Below, piece after piece: positions 29,765-38,020 of a stretch of DNA of 45,600 bases. Each line of letters begins with the position of its first letter. Position 1 is the first letter of the stretch. Position numbers and translations under genes: made by a program. Source of the DNA: 70-18 sp041691815. GTDB lineage: Bacteria; Pseudomonadota; Alphaproteobacteria; Acetobacterales; Acetobacteraceae. Location of the stretch: NCBI GenBank assembly GCA_041691815.1, contig JBEPTZ010000021.1, forward strand, positions 1 through 45,600. The letters run 5' to 3'. The notes beneath the pieces are model-generated. The model worked only from the letters and a program-made list of their open reading frames with translations, ran no database searches and was not told the origin of the DNA.

Positions 29765-30403
29765 TCAGTGCGCGGCGGCCAGCGCCGGCGCGCGCAATTC
29801 GGCCCGCGCGTGCCGCACAATCTGCCAGCCGCCGGTGATCGCCAGCGCCGCCATGATCGCCGCCACGATCAGGTCCGGCCAGCCGGTGCCGGTGCCGAAC
29901 ACGCCGGCCGCCGCCGCCAGCACCGCGAGGTTGCCGAGCACGTCGTTGCGCGAGCAGATCCACACCGAGCGCATGTTGGCATCGCCCGCGCGGAACCGAT
30001 ACAGCAGCACCGCGACCACCCCGTTGGCCAGCAGCGCCAGCGCGCCGACCACGCCCATCGTCCCGGCGCCCGGCAACGTGCCGGCCCAGGCATGCCACAG
30101 CGTCGTGGCCAGCACCGCTGCCCCCAGCAGCCCCATCGACCAGCCCTTGGCCTGCGCCGCCCGCGCCCGCCAGTGCAGCGCCATGCCGGCAACCCCCAGG
30201 CTGATCGCGTAATTCGCGGTATCGCCAAGGAAATCGATCGCGTCCGCCTGCAGCGAGGCCGAACCGGCAGCGACGCCAGCCAGAATCTCGGTCAGGAACA
30301 TCGCCCCGTTGATCGCCAGCGCGATCCACAACACCCGCCGCCACGCCGGGCTGTTGAACCCGCCCGCCGGCGCACAGCAGTCATCATCACAACAGCCGGC
30401 CAT
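29765..30403 (-). CDS. Cation transporter, CDF-like
   Basis: A 212-residue inner-membrane protein with about five to six membrane segments. A Cys-rich N-terminus MAGCCDDDCC could bind metal. The CDF metal site of TM2 is visible as DFLGD (Asp57, Asp61). The TM5 counterpart reads NDVLGN, with Asn at the second position instead of Asp. The protein stops after TM6, lacking the usual cytoplasmic C-terminal domain. It is divergent from a MerR regulator with the operator directly upstream, so it is probably induced by Zn, Cd or Pb and exports that metal. Confidence 0.9.
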   Translation of the reverse strand: MAGCCDDDCCAPAGGFNSPAWRRVLWIALAINGAMFLTEILAGVAAGSASLQADAIDFLGDTANYAISLGVAGMALHWRARAAQAKGWSMGLLGAAVLATTLWHAWAGTLPGAGTMGVVGALALLANGVVAVLLYRFRAGDANMRSVWICSRNDVLGNLAVLAAAAGVFGTGTGWPDLIVAAIMAALAITGGWQIVRHARAELRAPALAAAH

Positions 30404-30441
30404 ATGCCACCTCGCGCAATCCGCTCTGGCCGCCCATATGC

Positions 30442-30462
30442 ACCCTGTAGTCACTACAGGGT
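30442..30462. promoter_or_regulatory. MerR-type operator and promoter
   Basis: ACCCTGTAG (30442-30450) and CTACAGGGT (30454-30462) form a perfect 9-bp inverted repeat with a TCA spacer. On the minus strand it lies between TTGACC (-35) and a CATATG-like -10, separated by 19 bases. That is the elongated spacing which MerR-family activators correct by DNA distortion. It ends five bases before the MerR start, so the regulator should also repress itself. Confidence 0.9.
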
Positions 30463-30466
30463 CAAC

Positions 30467-30874
30467 ATGATGACAGGTCTGAGCATCGGCGATCTGGCGA
30501 AACAGACCGCAACCAAGGTGGAGACCATCCGCTACTACGAGCGCATCGGCCTGCTGCCCGCACCCGAGCGCACCGCCGCCAACTACCGCGCCTACCACCA
30601 GGCGCATCTCGCCCGCCTCGCCTTCATCCGCCGCGCCCGCGCCCTCGGCTTCCCGCTCGACCAGGTGCGCGGCCTGCTGCAACTGGCCGACCAGCGCGAC
30701 CGCCCCTGCGAAGCGGTGGACGCCATCGCCCGCCAGCACCTGGCCGAAATCGAGCGCAAGATCGCCGACCTCCACATCCTGCGCGACGAACTCGCCGGCC
30801 TGCTCAGCCATTGCGGCCAGCACACCATTGCCGACTGCCGGATCATCGAGTCGCTGGCGCCAGCCCCCGCCTGA
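30467..30874 (+). CDS. MerR-family heavy-metal regulator (ZntR/CadR/PbrR type)
   Basis: A 135-residue regulator. The winged HTH is LSIGDLAKQTATKVETIRYYERIGLLPAPERTAANYR. A dimerisation helix follows, then the metal-binding loop SHCGQHTIADC. Cys81, Cys116 and Cys124 are placed as the Zn/Cd/Pb ligands of ZntR and CadR, which argues against copper or mercury specificity. It is divergent from the cation transporter gene and carries the operator immediately upstream. Confidence 0.95.
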   Translation: MMTGLSIGDLAKQTATKVETIRYYERIGLLPAPERTAANYRAYHQAHLARLAFIRRARALGFPLDQVRGLLQLADQRDRPCEAVDAIARQHLAEIERKIADLHILRDELAGLLSHCGQHTIADCRIIESLAPAPA

Positions 30875-30976
30875 TTCGGCACGTGACCCAGGCGCGCGCC
30901 CGGTGCATGGTTTTTCTGCTGGCGCCCGGCCCCGTCGCCACGACATGTTGCGCCGCACCACAAAGTCGCAGGATTG

Positions 30977-32527
30977 ATGGACGCCCTCCCTCCCCAACCA
31001 GCCGAGCAGACCGCCGCCGATAACGCGCTGCCCTCCTTCACCCACCGGCAGATCACCCGCGTCATCACCGGCATCATGCTGTGCATCCTGCTGGCCGCCC
31101 TCGACCAGACCGTGGTGGTGCCGGCAGTCCCCGCCATCGCCGCCGACGTGCACGGCTTCAGCCACCTGGCCTGGATCGTCTCCGCCTATCTGCTGACCTC
31201 CACCTCCGCCGCCCCGATCTACGGCAAGCTGTCCGACATCTACGGCCGCCGCCCGCTGCTGATGTTCTCCATCGTTTTCTTCATGTTCGCCTCGGCGCTG
31301 TGCGCAATGTCGCAGACCCTGCCGCAACTGATCGCCGCCCGCGCCATCCAGGGCATCGGCGGCGGCGGCCTGATGGCGATGGCCCAGGCGGTGATCGCCG
31401 ACGTGGTGGCGCCGCGCGAGCGTGGCCGCTACCAGGGCTACATGGCCGGCGCCTGGGGGGTGGCCAGCATCGCCGGCCCGATCGTCGGCGGCTGGATGAC
31501 CGACGCGCTGTCCTGGCGCTGGATCTTCTGGATGAACATCCCGCTCGGCATCGCCGCCTTCCTGCTCAGCGCCCGGGCGCTGCGCCTCCTACAACACCGC
31601 CGGCGCGCCGCCAAAATCGACTATCTCGGCGCCGCGCTGATGACCGGCGCGGTCACCGCCGCCCTGCTGCTGATGAGCTGGGGCGGCACCGAATTCCCCT
31701 GGCTGTCCCCCGAAGTGATGGGCATGGGCGCCCTGGCGCTGGTCCTCCTCGGCCTGCTCGTCGTACAGCAGCGCCTGGCCAGCGACCCGCTGCTGCCGCC
31801 CCGGCTGTTCAGCAACGGCGCCATCACCAGCGGCGTCACCATCGCCTTCCTCACCACCGGCTGCATGCTCGGCGGCACCTTCCTGCTGCCGCTGTTCTTC
31901 CAGCTCACCCGCGGGCTGGACGCCGCCGGCTCCGGCACCATGATCGTGCCGTTCCTCGCCACCAGCACCATCGGCGCCTACAACGCCGGCCAGCTCGCCC
32001 GCCGCTTCGGCAAGGTCAAAGGCATCATGGCCGGCGGCCTGGTGGTCTCCGCCCTCGGCTTTGCCGTCCTGACCCTGGCCGGCGCCGACACCCCCACCTG
32101 GGTAGTGCTGGTGGCGATGGCAATCGCCGGCGCCGGCCTCGGCACCTGCGGCCCCACCGCGATGGTGATGGTGCAGAACGCCGCCCAGCGCCGCGACGTC
32201 GGCTCCGCCACCGGCGTGCTGCTGCTGCTGCGCTCGATGGGCGGCGCCTTCGGCAGCACCCTGGTCGGCGCCCTGCTGGCCGGCGAGTTCGCCGCAGGCC
32301 TGCTGGCCGCCGGCGTCACCCAACGCATCGACCTCGGCGCCATGCGCGACCCCAGCGGCCACGCCGCCACGCTGGCACCGCAGATCGCCACCGCGGCACA
32401 CACGGCACTGGACGGCGGCTTCCACCTGGCATTCGGCATCTGCACCGCGATGGCGGTGCTGGCGCTGGTGATCTGCGCGGTGATGCGCGATCTGCCGTTG
32501 CAATCGAGCGAGATCGCCAAAGCCTGA
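30977..32527 (+). CDS. MFS multidrug transporter, DHA2 (14-TMS) type
   Basis: A 516-residue exporter of the EmrB/QacA class. LCILLAALDQTVVVPAVP (TM1 with the D-x-T-V-V/I motif), GKLSDIYGRRPLL (motif A), ARAIQGIGGGGLMA (motif B) and GPIVGGWMTDALSWRWIFWMNIPLG (motif C region) are all present. About 14 membrane segments follow. ATG 30977 or the adjacent TTG 30974 starts it. No outer-membrane or adaptor gene is nearby. An intergenic palindromic element follows its stop. Confidence 0.94.
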   Translation: MDALPPQPAEQTAADNALPSFTHRQITRVITGIMLCILLAALDQTVVVPAVPAIAADVHGFSHLAWIVSAYLLTSTSAAPIYGKLSDIYGRRPLLMFSIVFFMFASALCAMSQTLPQLIAARAIQGIGGGGLMAMAQAVIADVVAPRERGRYQGYMAGAWGVASIAGPIVGGWMTDALSWRWIFWMNIPLGIAAFLLSARALRLLQHRRRAAKIDYLGAALMTGAVTAALLLMSWGGTEFPWLSPEVMGMGALALVLLGLLVVQQRLASDPLLPPRLFSNGAITSGVTIAFLTTGCMLGGTFLLPLFFQLTRGLDAAGSGTMIVPFLATSTIGAYNAGQLARRFGKVKGIMAGGLVVSALGFAVLTLAGADTPTWVVLVAMAIAGAGLGTCGPTAMVMVQNAAQRRDVGSATGVLLLLRSMGGAFGSTLVGALLAGEFAAGLLAAGVTQRIDLGAMRDPSGHAATLAPQIATAAHTALDGGFHLAFGICTAMAVLALVICAVMRDLPLQSSEIAKA

Positions 32528-32670
32528 GGCAAGTCTTCTTTTTGTGAACAAAAAGAAGCAAAAAAACTTTTCATCCGTTTTGGAGACTCCGCAGTCTCCA
32601 CCGCTCCGCTGTTGCAAGGCGGATAAAAAGAAGTTTTTTGGTCCTTTTTTTCAAAAAAGGGCATCTTGCT
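32528..32670. repeat. Modular palindromic intergenic element, copy 5 (A-C)
   Basis: A end (CTTCTTTTTGTG / AACAAAAAGAAG) at about 32535-32558, type 2 centre ending GTTGCAAGGCGGAT, and a C end in which one arm reads GGTCC and the other AAGGGC (mutated). It lies between the MFS gene and eno, both on the plus strand, and ends about 50 bases before the eno start. Confidence 0.8.
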
Positions 32671-32719
32671 TCCTCCCCTCCCCGGCGCGATACCCACCCC
32701 ACCCAGACCGGAGCCAGCC

Positions 32720-33997
32720 ATGAGCGTGATCGTCGATCTCATCGCCCGCGAAATCCTCGACAGCCGCGGCACCCCCACCGTCGAGGTGGACGTGCTGCTG
32801 GAGAGTGGCGCCACCGGCCGCGCCGCGGTGCCCTCCGGCGCCTCCACCGGCGCGCATGAGGCGGTGGAACTGCGCGACGGCGATAAATCCCGCTACGGCG
32901 GCAAGGGCGTGCGCCAGGCGATCGCCAACATCCACGGCGAGATTCTCGACGCCGTCGGCGGCAGCGACCCGCACGACCAGATCCGGCTCGACGAGGCGCT
33001 GATCGCGCTCGACGGCACCCCGAACAAGGCTCGCCTCGGCGCCAACGCCATGCTGGCGGTCTCGCTGGGTGCCGCCAAGGCGGCCGCGAACGAGTTGGAT
33101 ATCCCGCTGTATCGCCATGTCGGCGGCGTCTACGCCCGCACCCTGCCGGTGCCGATGATGAACATCGTCAACGGCGGCAAGCATGCCGACAACCCGATCG
33201 ACTTCCAGGAGTTCATGATCCAGCCGGTCGGCGCCGGCAGCATCGCCGAGGCGGTGCGGATCGGCTCGGAGATTTTCCAGGCGCTGAAAAAGGCGCTGCA
33301 CGACGCCGGCCACAACACCAATGTCGGCGACGAGGGCGGCTTCGCACCCAACCTGAAATCCCCCGACGAGGCGCTCGCCTTCATCACCCGCGCCTGCGAG
33401 GCCGCCGGCTACCACCCGGGCGACGACGTCACCTTCGCGCTCGATCCGGCCGCCAGCGAGTTCTTCAAGAACGGCAAATACGAACTGGAAGGCGAAGGCC
33501 GCAGCCTCGATAGCGCCGGCCAGGTGCGCTACCTGGAAGAACTCTGCGCCCGCTACCCGATCGCCTCGATCGAGGATGGCTGCGCCGAAGACGACTGGGA
33601 AGGCTGGAAGTTGCTGACCGAAACGCTCGGCCATAAAATCCGCATCGTCGGCGACGACCTGTTCGTGACCAACCCGGAGCGCCTGCGCCGCGGCATCGCC
33701 GAACGCAGCGCCAACGCCATCCTGATCAAGGTCAACCAGATCGGCACCCTCACCGAGACGCTGGAAACCATGGAAATCGCCCACCGCGCCGGCTTCGCCT
33801 GCGTGATGAGCCACCGCTCCGGCGAAACCGAAGACGCCACCATCGCCGACCTGGCGGTAGCCACCAACTGCGGCCAGATCAAAACCGGCAGCCTGTCGCG
33901 CAGCGACCGCACCGCCAAATACAACCAGTTGATCCGGATTGAGGAGCAGTTGGGGCTTTCGGCGCGTTATGCCGGGCGGACGATTCTCAAGGGATAG
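32720..33997 (+). CDS. eno: Enolase
   Basis: A 425-residue phosphopyruvate hydratase (2-phosphoglycerate to PEP), normal length. Motifs: AREILDSRGTPTVEVDV at the N-terminus, SGASTGAHEAVELRD (about 40-54), PMMNIVNGGKHADN, SIEDGCAEDDW with metal ligands, GDDLFVTN and the signature HRSGETEDATIADLAVA near the C-terminus. The start follows GGAGCC. The gene belongs to core glycolysis; it stands alone between palindromic elements. Confidence 0.99.
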   Translation: MSVIVDLIAREILDSRGTPTVEVDVLLESGATGRAAVPSGASTGAHEAVELRDGDKSRYGGKGVRQAIANIHGEILDAVGGSDPHDQIRLDEALIALDGTPNKARLGANAMLAVSLGAAKAAANELDIPLYRHVGGVYARTLPVPMMNIVNGGKHADNPIDFQEFMIQPVGAGSIAEAVRIGSEIFQALKKALHDAGHNTNVGDEGGFAPNLKSPDEALAFITRACEAAGYHPGDDVTFALDPAASEFFKNGKYELEGEGRSLDSAGQVRYLEELCARYPIASIEDGCAEDDWEGWKLLTETLGHKIRIVGDDLFVTNPERLRRGIAERSANAILIKVNQIGTLTETLETMEIAHRAGFACVMSHRSGETEDATIADLAVATNCGQIKTGSLSRSDRTAKYNQLIRIEEQLGLSARYAGRTILKG

Positions 33998-34092
33998 GAA
34001 GGTCTTCTTTTTGTGAACAAAAAGAAGCAAAAAAACTTTTTATCCAGAAGAGAACATGACTCTTCTCTTCGCCTCTACGTCTCTTTGTGGCC
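33998..34092. repeat. Chimeric intergenic element, copy 6 (A end joined to second repeat family)
   Basis: The A end (33998-34045) is intact up to CTTTTTATCC. The expected centre and B/C end are missing. In their place are AGAAGAG...CTCTTCT (a 7-bp hairpin) and TCTTCGCCTCTACGTCTCTTTGTGG, broken here as TCTTCGCCTCTACG plus TCTCTTTGTGG, which belongs to the family at 20588 and 28888. It follows the eno stop and should act as its terminator. Confidence 0.75.
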
Positions 34093-34100
34093 TAATCTTC

Positions 34101-34331
34101 CTAGAGGTAAACCCCACGCTCCATGATCTCCAGCGTGTACTCCTTATAAGTCATCCCCAACTCCTCCGCCCGCGCCAGCCGCCGCAGCGCGATCTCGCTT
34201 GGCACCTTCCAGGCCTTCTTATGTGCCTTCCGCCAGACATAGCCGCGCCACGACAGCGCCCCGGCCTCCTCGGCCGAAAGTTCCAGCGGCGGCCCGCCAT
34301 TATGGCCAGTGGAAGCAAGAGCATCAGGCAT
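34101..34331 (-). CDS. Small conserved protein with GHNGGPP motif
   Basis: A 76-residue protein: MPDALASTGHNGGPPLEL, then WRGYVWRKAHKKAWKVPSEIALRRLARAEELGMTYKEYTLEIMERG. The GHNGGPPL opening and KAHKxAWK-x-EIALRRLxRAExLGxTYxEYT block are typical of a short alphaproteobacterial family often seen near phage or regulatory genes, with unknown role. The ATG overlaps the GNAT stop by eight bases, so it is the third gene of a small operon. Confidence 0.75.
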   Translation of the reverse strand: MPDALASTGHNGGPPLELSAEEAGALSWRGYVWRKAHKKAWKVPSEIALRRLARAEELGMTYKEYTLEIMERGVYL

Positions 34332-34857
34332 CGGCAAGATCCTTGCGCATGAGGCTGGTAGGGCCCATCGCGCCGTCCGGGTCCAGCGCATAGCCGGGCA
34401 GCACGGCGACCAGGTGATAGCCAAGGGCAGCATAAAGCCGTTCGGCATCCCGCCCGGTGGTGGTGTCGAGCAGCAGCAGCGTACGGCCATGCCGCCGCGC
34501 CGCCGCCTCCACCCCCCGCATCAGCGCCGCGGCAATACCGCGCCGGCGCGCCTCGGGATGCACCATCACCTTCGCCACCTCGGCGCGATGCCGGCCATTC
34601 GGCGTCGCCACCAGCAGCAGCGAGGCGGTGCCAACGATCCGCCCATCCAGCCGCGCCACCAGCATCAACCGCTCGTCACACCGCACTGAAGGCAGCACCC
34701 CGCGCCAGAACGTCACCGCTTCGGCCAACGGAAACGGCAGCAGAAAGCCGATGCTGGCGCCGGCATGCACACAGCCATGCAGCACCCCGGCAAGCTCCGG
34801 CAGTGCGGCCTCCAGCGCGTCCGGCGCCAGTTCCTCGATGACGGCAAGCTGTGTCAT
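34324..34857 (-). CDS. GNAT-family N-acetyltransferase
   Basis: A 177-residue acetyltransferase. VAKVMVHPEARRRGIAAALMRGVEAAARRHG (about 105-135) contains the acetyl-CoA pyrophosphate loop RRRGIA, and LLLLDTTTGRDAERLYAALGY is motif B. The acceptor is unknown. The start overlaps the stop of the XRE-cupin gene (four bases) and the end overlaps the small protein gene, so the three are coupled. Confidence 0.93.
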   Translation of the reverse strand: MTQLAVIEELAPDALEAALPELAGVLHGCVHAGASIGFLLPFPLAEAVTFWRGVLPSVRCDERLMLVARLDGRIVGTASLLLVATPNGRHRAEVAKVMVHPEARRRGIAAALMRGVEAAARRHGRTLLLLDTTTGRDAERLYAALGYHLVAVLPGYALDPDGAMGPTSLMRKDLADA

Positions 34858-35429
34858 GGGTGGCACACCACCAGCACATAGCGCGCCGCCCCCGGCCCCG
34901 GCGCCTCGAACCTGGTCGGGCCGAACAGCCGGAACCGCAGACAATCTCCGGTCGCCAGCCGATGCGTATTGCCGCCGAAGCTCAGCGCCAGATGCCCGGA
35001 CAGCATCCAGATATGCTGCTCCAGCCCGGCCACCGCCGGCCCGTCATAGGCGATCACCGCCCCCTCCGGCAGCACCGCCTCGATCAGTTCGGCATCCAGC
35101 CCCGGCGCCGGCGGCGACACCAGCCGCCGGCGAAATCCGGTCTGCGGATCGACCCACACCGCCTGCTCATGCGCGCGCAGCAGCACCGCCTGCTCGCCCT
35201 CGGTTTCCGCCAGCAGCCGCGACATGGTGCGGCCATAGGCGGTGCAGAGCTTGCCGAGCAGGCTGGCAGTCGGGCTGGTCTGCCCGCGCTCCAGCCGCGA
35301 CAAGGTGGCCCGGCTGACCCCGCTGGCCTCGGCCAGTTGATCCAGCGACCACCCGCGTTCGGCCCGCAGCCGCGCCAGCCTGGTGGCGAGCCGGCTGTCG
35401 AGATCATCGGCAAGGGCGGTTATTTCCAT
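34854..35429 (-). CDS. XRE-family regulator with cupin domain
   Basis: A 191-residue regulator. The N-terminal HTH is LARLRAERGWSLDQLAEASGVSRATLSRLERGQTSPTASLLGKL (about 18-61). The C-terminal cupin (AVIAYDGPAVAGLEQHIWMLSGHLAL, GDCLRFRLFGPTRF) probably senses a small ligand. ATG 35429 is preferred over 35471 because the candidate operator (35441-35457) would otherwise lie inside the gene. It is the first gene of the GNAT operon, divergent from the flavoprotein gene. Confidence 0.9.
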   Translation of the reverse strand: MEITALADDLDSRLATRLARLRAERGWSLDQLAEASGVSRATLSRLERGQTSPTASLLGKLCTAYGRTMSRLLAETEGEQAVLLRAHEQAVWVDPQTGFRRRLVSPPAPGLDAELIEAVLPEGAVIAYDGPAVAGLEQHIWMLSGHLALSFGGNTHRLATGDCLRFRLFGPTRFEAPGPGAARYVLVVCHP

Positions 35430-35440
35430 ATACGAGATGT

Positions 35441-35457
35441 TTTCCCGGATTCGGAAA
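35441..35457. promoter_or_regulatory. Candidate operator for XRE-cupin regulator
   Basis: TTTCC (35441-35445) and GGAAA (35453-35457) form a 5-bp inverted repeat with a 7-base spacer. It lies directly before the XRE-cupin start and 38 bases before the flavoprotein start. Autoregulation by the XRE-cupin protein is inferred from position. Confidence 0.4.
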
Positions 35458-35494
35458 CCTGTCAATCCCATACCTATCGCGCCATAACCGCCCG

Positions 35495-36685
35495 ATGCAG
35501 ACAGAACACGACATCGTGGTGATCGGCGCCGGCCCGGCCGGCCTGATCGCCGCCGAGACGCTGGCCACCGCCGGGCGGCAGGTGACGGTGTTCGACCGTA
35601 TGCCCACGCCCGGCCGCAAGCTGCTGATGGCCGGGCGCGGCGGCTTGAACCTCACCCATTCCGAACCGCTCGCCCGCCTGCTGGACCGCTACGGCCCGGC
35701 GCGCGACTGGCTGGCGCCGGCCATCGAGGCATTCCCGCCGGCCGCCCTGGTGGCCTGGGCCGAACGCCTCGGACAATCATGTTTTACAGGCAGTTCCGGC
35801 CGCATCTTCCCATCGGCAATGAAGGCAAGCCCGCTGCTGCGCGCCTGGCTGGCACGGCTGGATACCCTGGGCGTGCGCCGCGTGATGCGGGCCGACTGGC
35901 ACGGCTGGAACCAGGACGGCGCACTGCTCTTCGCCGGCCTGCCCCCCCTCACCGCCCGCGCCACCCTGCTGGCGCTCGGCGGCGCCTCCTGGCCGCGCCT
36001 CGGCGCCGATGGCAGCTGGACCGCGCTGCTGGACGTGCCACAGGCGCCGCTGCGCCCGGCCAATTGCGGCTTCACGGTCGCCTGGTCGGAGGTCTTTCGC
36101 GGCCGCTTCGCCGGTACCCCATTGAAAAGAATAGCACTCTCGCTGAACACCGAGACCGTGCGCGGCGAGGCGGTGATCACCGCAACCGGCATCGAGGGCG
36201 GCGCGGTCTATGCGCTGTCGGCGGCAATCCGCGACACGATCGCCGCCGACGGGCCGGCCACGATCCGCGTCGATCTGCGGCCCGACCTCGATGCCCCGAC
36301 CCTGGCCCAGCGCCTGAGCGCGCCGCGACGCGGGCAGTCGCTATCGAATTTCCTGCGCAAGACCGCCGGCCTGCCGCCGGTGGCGATCGGGTTGCTGCAA
36401 GAGGCGCTGCATGCCGGCGCGACACAGGAACTTGCGTTCCTTATCAAAAACCTGCCGATCACTCTTGAAGCCCCGCAACCACTCGGCCGGGCGATCTCCA
36501 CCGCCGGCGGGGTCAGCCGCGAGGCAGTCGACGCCCAGTTCATGCTGCGCGCCCGACCGCGCGTGTTCGTCGCCGGCGAGATGCTGGACTGGGAGGCGCC
36601 GACCGGCGGCTATCTGCTGCAGGCTTGTTTCAGCACCGGCGTGGCGGCGGCGCGCGGGATTCTGGCTAGTTCACCCGCTCGATAA
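35495..36685 (+). CDS. BaiN/HI0933-like flavoprotein
   Basis: A 396-residue FAD-dependent oxidoreductase. VVIGAGPAGLIAAETLATAG (about 8-27) is the dinucleotide loop. PGRKLLMAGRGGLNLTHSE (about 43-61) is the family's signature second block. ISTAGGVSREAV and FVAGEMLDWEAPTGGYLLQACFSTG close the FAD site. Reaction unknown. Its last 20 bases overlap the end of the convergent phaA gene. Confidence 0.93.
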   Translation: MQTEHDIVVIGAGPAGLIAAETLATAGRQVTVFDRMPTPGRKLLMAGRGGLNLTHSEPLARLLDRYGPARDWLAPAIEAFPPAALVAWAERLGQSCFTGSSGRIFPSAMKASPLLRAWLARLDTLGVRRVMRADWHGWNQDGALLFAGLPPLTARATLLALGGASWPRLGADGSWTALLDVPQAPLRPANCGFTVAWSEVFRGRFAGTPLKRIALSLNTETVRGEAVITATGIEGGAVYALSAAIRDTIAADGPATIRVDLRPDLDAPTLAQRLSAPRRGQSLSNFLRKTAGLPPVAIGLLQEALHAGATQELAFLIKNLPITLEAPQPLGRAISTAGGVSREAVDAQFMLRARPRVFVAGEMLDWEAPTGGYLLQACFSTGVAAARGILASSPAR

Positions 36686-37847
36686 CCGCGGCAATCCCCT
36701 GCCCGCCGCCGATGCACATCGTCACCAGCGCATAACGCCCGCCGATTCGCGCCAGTTCATAGGCGGCTTTTACGGTGAGGATCGTTCCGGTCGCGCCGAC
36801 CGGGTGGCCGAGGGAAATTCCCGAGCCGTTGGGGTTCACTTTTGCCGGATCGAAGCCGAGATCCTGGGCTACCGCGCAGGCCTGGGCGGCGAAGGCTTCG
36901 TTGGATTCGATCACGTCCATGTCGGCAACCGTGAGGCCAGCGCGTTTCAGCGCGGCGCGGCTGGCCCGGACCGGGCCGATGCCCATGTAGGCCGGGTCGA
37001 CACCGGAATGGCCGGCCGCGACGATGCGGGCCAAGGGCTTGAGATCATGGCGTTTTACCACCGCGCCAGTGGCCAGCACAACGGCGGCGGCGGCGTCGTT
37101 GATGCCGCTGGCATTGCCGGCGGTGACCGTGCCGTCCTTCTTGAACACCGCCCGCAGCTTGGCGAAATCCTCCGCGCGGGCGTCGTGGCGGATGTGTTCG
37201 TCGGCGGCGAACAGGGTGACGCCTTTGCGGGTTTTCAGCTCGATGGGGAGGATCTGGTCCTTGAAATAGCCCTCGCGAGTCGCGTGGCTGGCGCGGCGAT
37301 GGCTCTCCAGCGCGTATAAATCCTGCGATTCGCGGGGAATTTTATGCGATTCGGCGAGATTTTCGGCGGTGACACCCATCAAGATGCGGTGAAACGGATC
37401 GTTCAGCGCACCGTTCAAAGTGTCCACCATTGCGGTGTCGCCCATCTTCTGACCCCATCGTGCGGCCGGGATCTGGTAGGGGGCGCGGCTCATGTTTTCC
37501 ACCCCGCCGGCCACTGCGGTCTCGGCATCGCCGGCGGCCAGGGCGTTGGCGGCGGTGAGGATCGCCTGCAGGCCGCTGCCGCATAGGCGGTTCACCGTAA
37601 GTGCCGGAATTTCCTGCGGTAATCCGCCCTCGATGACCGCGATGCGGGAGATGTACATGTCGCGCGGCTCGGTCTGCACCACCTGCCCGAACACCGCCAG
37701 ACCGATCTCCGCACCCGGCAGGGTGCTTCGCCGCACCGCCTCGCGGGTGACATCGGCGACCAGTTGGCTGGCGCTGACATCGCGCAGCGCACCGCCAAAG
37801 GTGCCGACTGCGGTGCGGACGCCGGCGACGATGAATATGTCTGACAT
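36666..37847 (-). CDS. phaA: Acetyl-CoA C-acetyltransferase (thiolase)
   Basis: A 393-residue biosynthetic-type thiolase that condenses two acetyl-CoA to acetoacetyl-CoA, the first step of PHB synthesis. The acyl-enzyme Cys89 lies in NRLCGSGLQA, with His at about 347 in LGHPVGATG and Cys378 in CIGGGQG. Length and motifs fit PhaA/AtoB. It is divergent from a PHA depolymerase, supporting a role in polyhydroxyalkanoate turnover. The gene symbol is by family and context. Confidence 0.93.
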   Translation of the reverse strand: MSDIFIVAGVRTAVGTFGGALRDVSASQLVADVTREAVRRSTLPGAEIGLAVFGQVVQTEPRDMYISRIAVIEGGLPQEIPALTVNRLCGSGLQAILTAANALAAGDAETAVAGGVENMSRAPYQIPAARWGQKMGDTAMVDTLNGALNDPFHRILMGVTAENLAESHKIPRESQDLYALESHRRASHATREGYFKDQILPIELKTRKGVTLFAADEHIRHDARAEDFAKLRAVFKKDGTVTAGNASGINDAAAAVVLATGAVVKRHDLKPLARIVAAGHSGVDPAYMGIGPVRASRAALKRAGLTVADMDVIESNEAFAAQACAVAQDLGFDPAKVNPNGSGISLGHPVGATGTILTVKAAYELARIGGRYALVTMCIGGGQGIAAVIERVN

Positions 37848-37886
37848 ATAACTATCCTGCCCTATACCTATTGATGAGGCGGCGGC

Positions 37887-37935
37887 CTGCCCTTGCCGTA
37901 TTGGTAAGAAACATCCAATACTTGTTCAAGGGCAG
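37887..37935 (+). promoter_or_regulatory. Nested inverted repeat between phaA and phaZ
   Basis: CTGCCCTTG (37887-37895) pairs with CAAGGGCAG (37927-37935), and inside them GTATTGG (37898-37904) pairs with CCAATAC (37915-37921) around a TAAGAAACAT loop. Both stems are perfect. In the phaZ direction it would be a leader hairpin 85 bases before the start; as DNA it could be an operator serving both genes. Confidence 0.6.
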
Positions 37936-38020
37936 CCCCACTGACCTGTTCAGCATGCCGGGCCACCGCGTCGCCCGCTCCAAGTGCCCTCGCAATCAAT
38001 TTGGGCCAAAAGGATATTCG

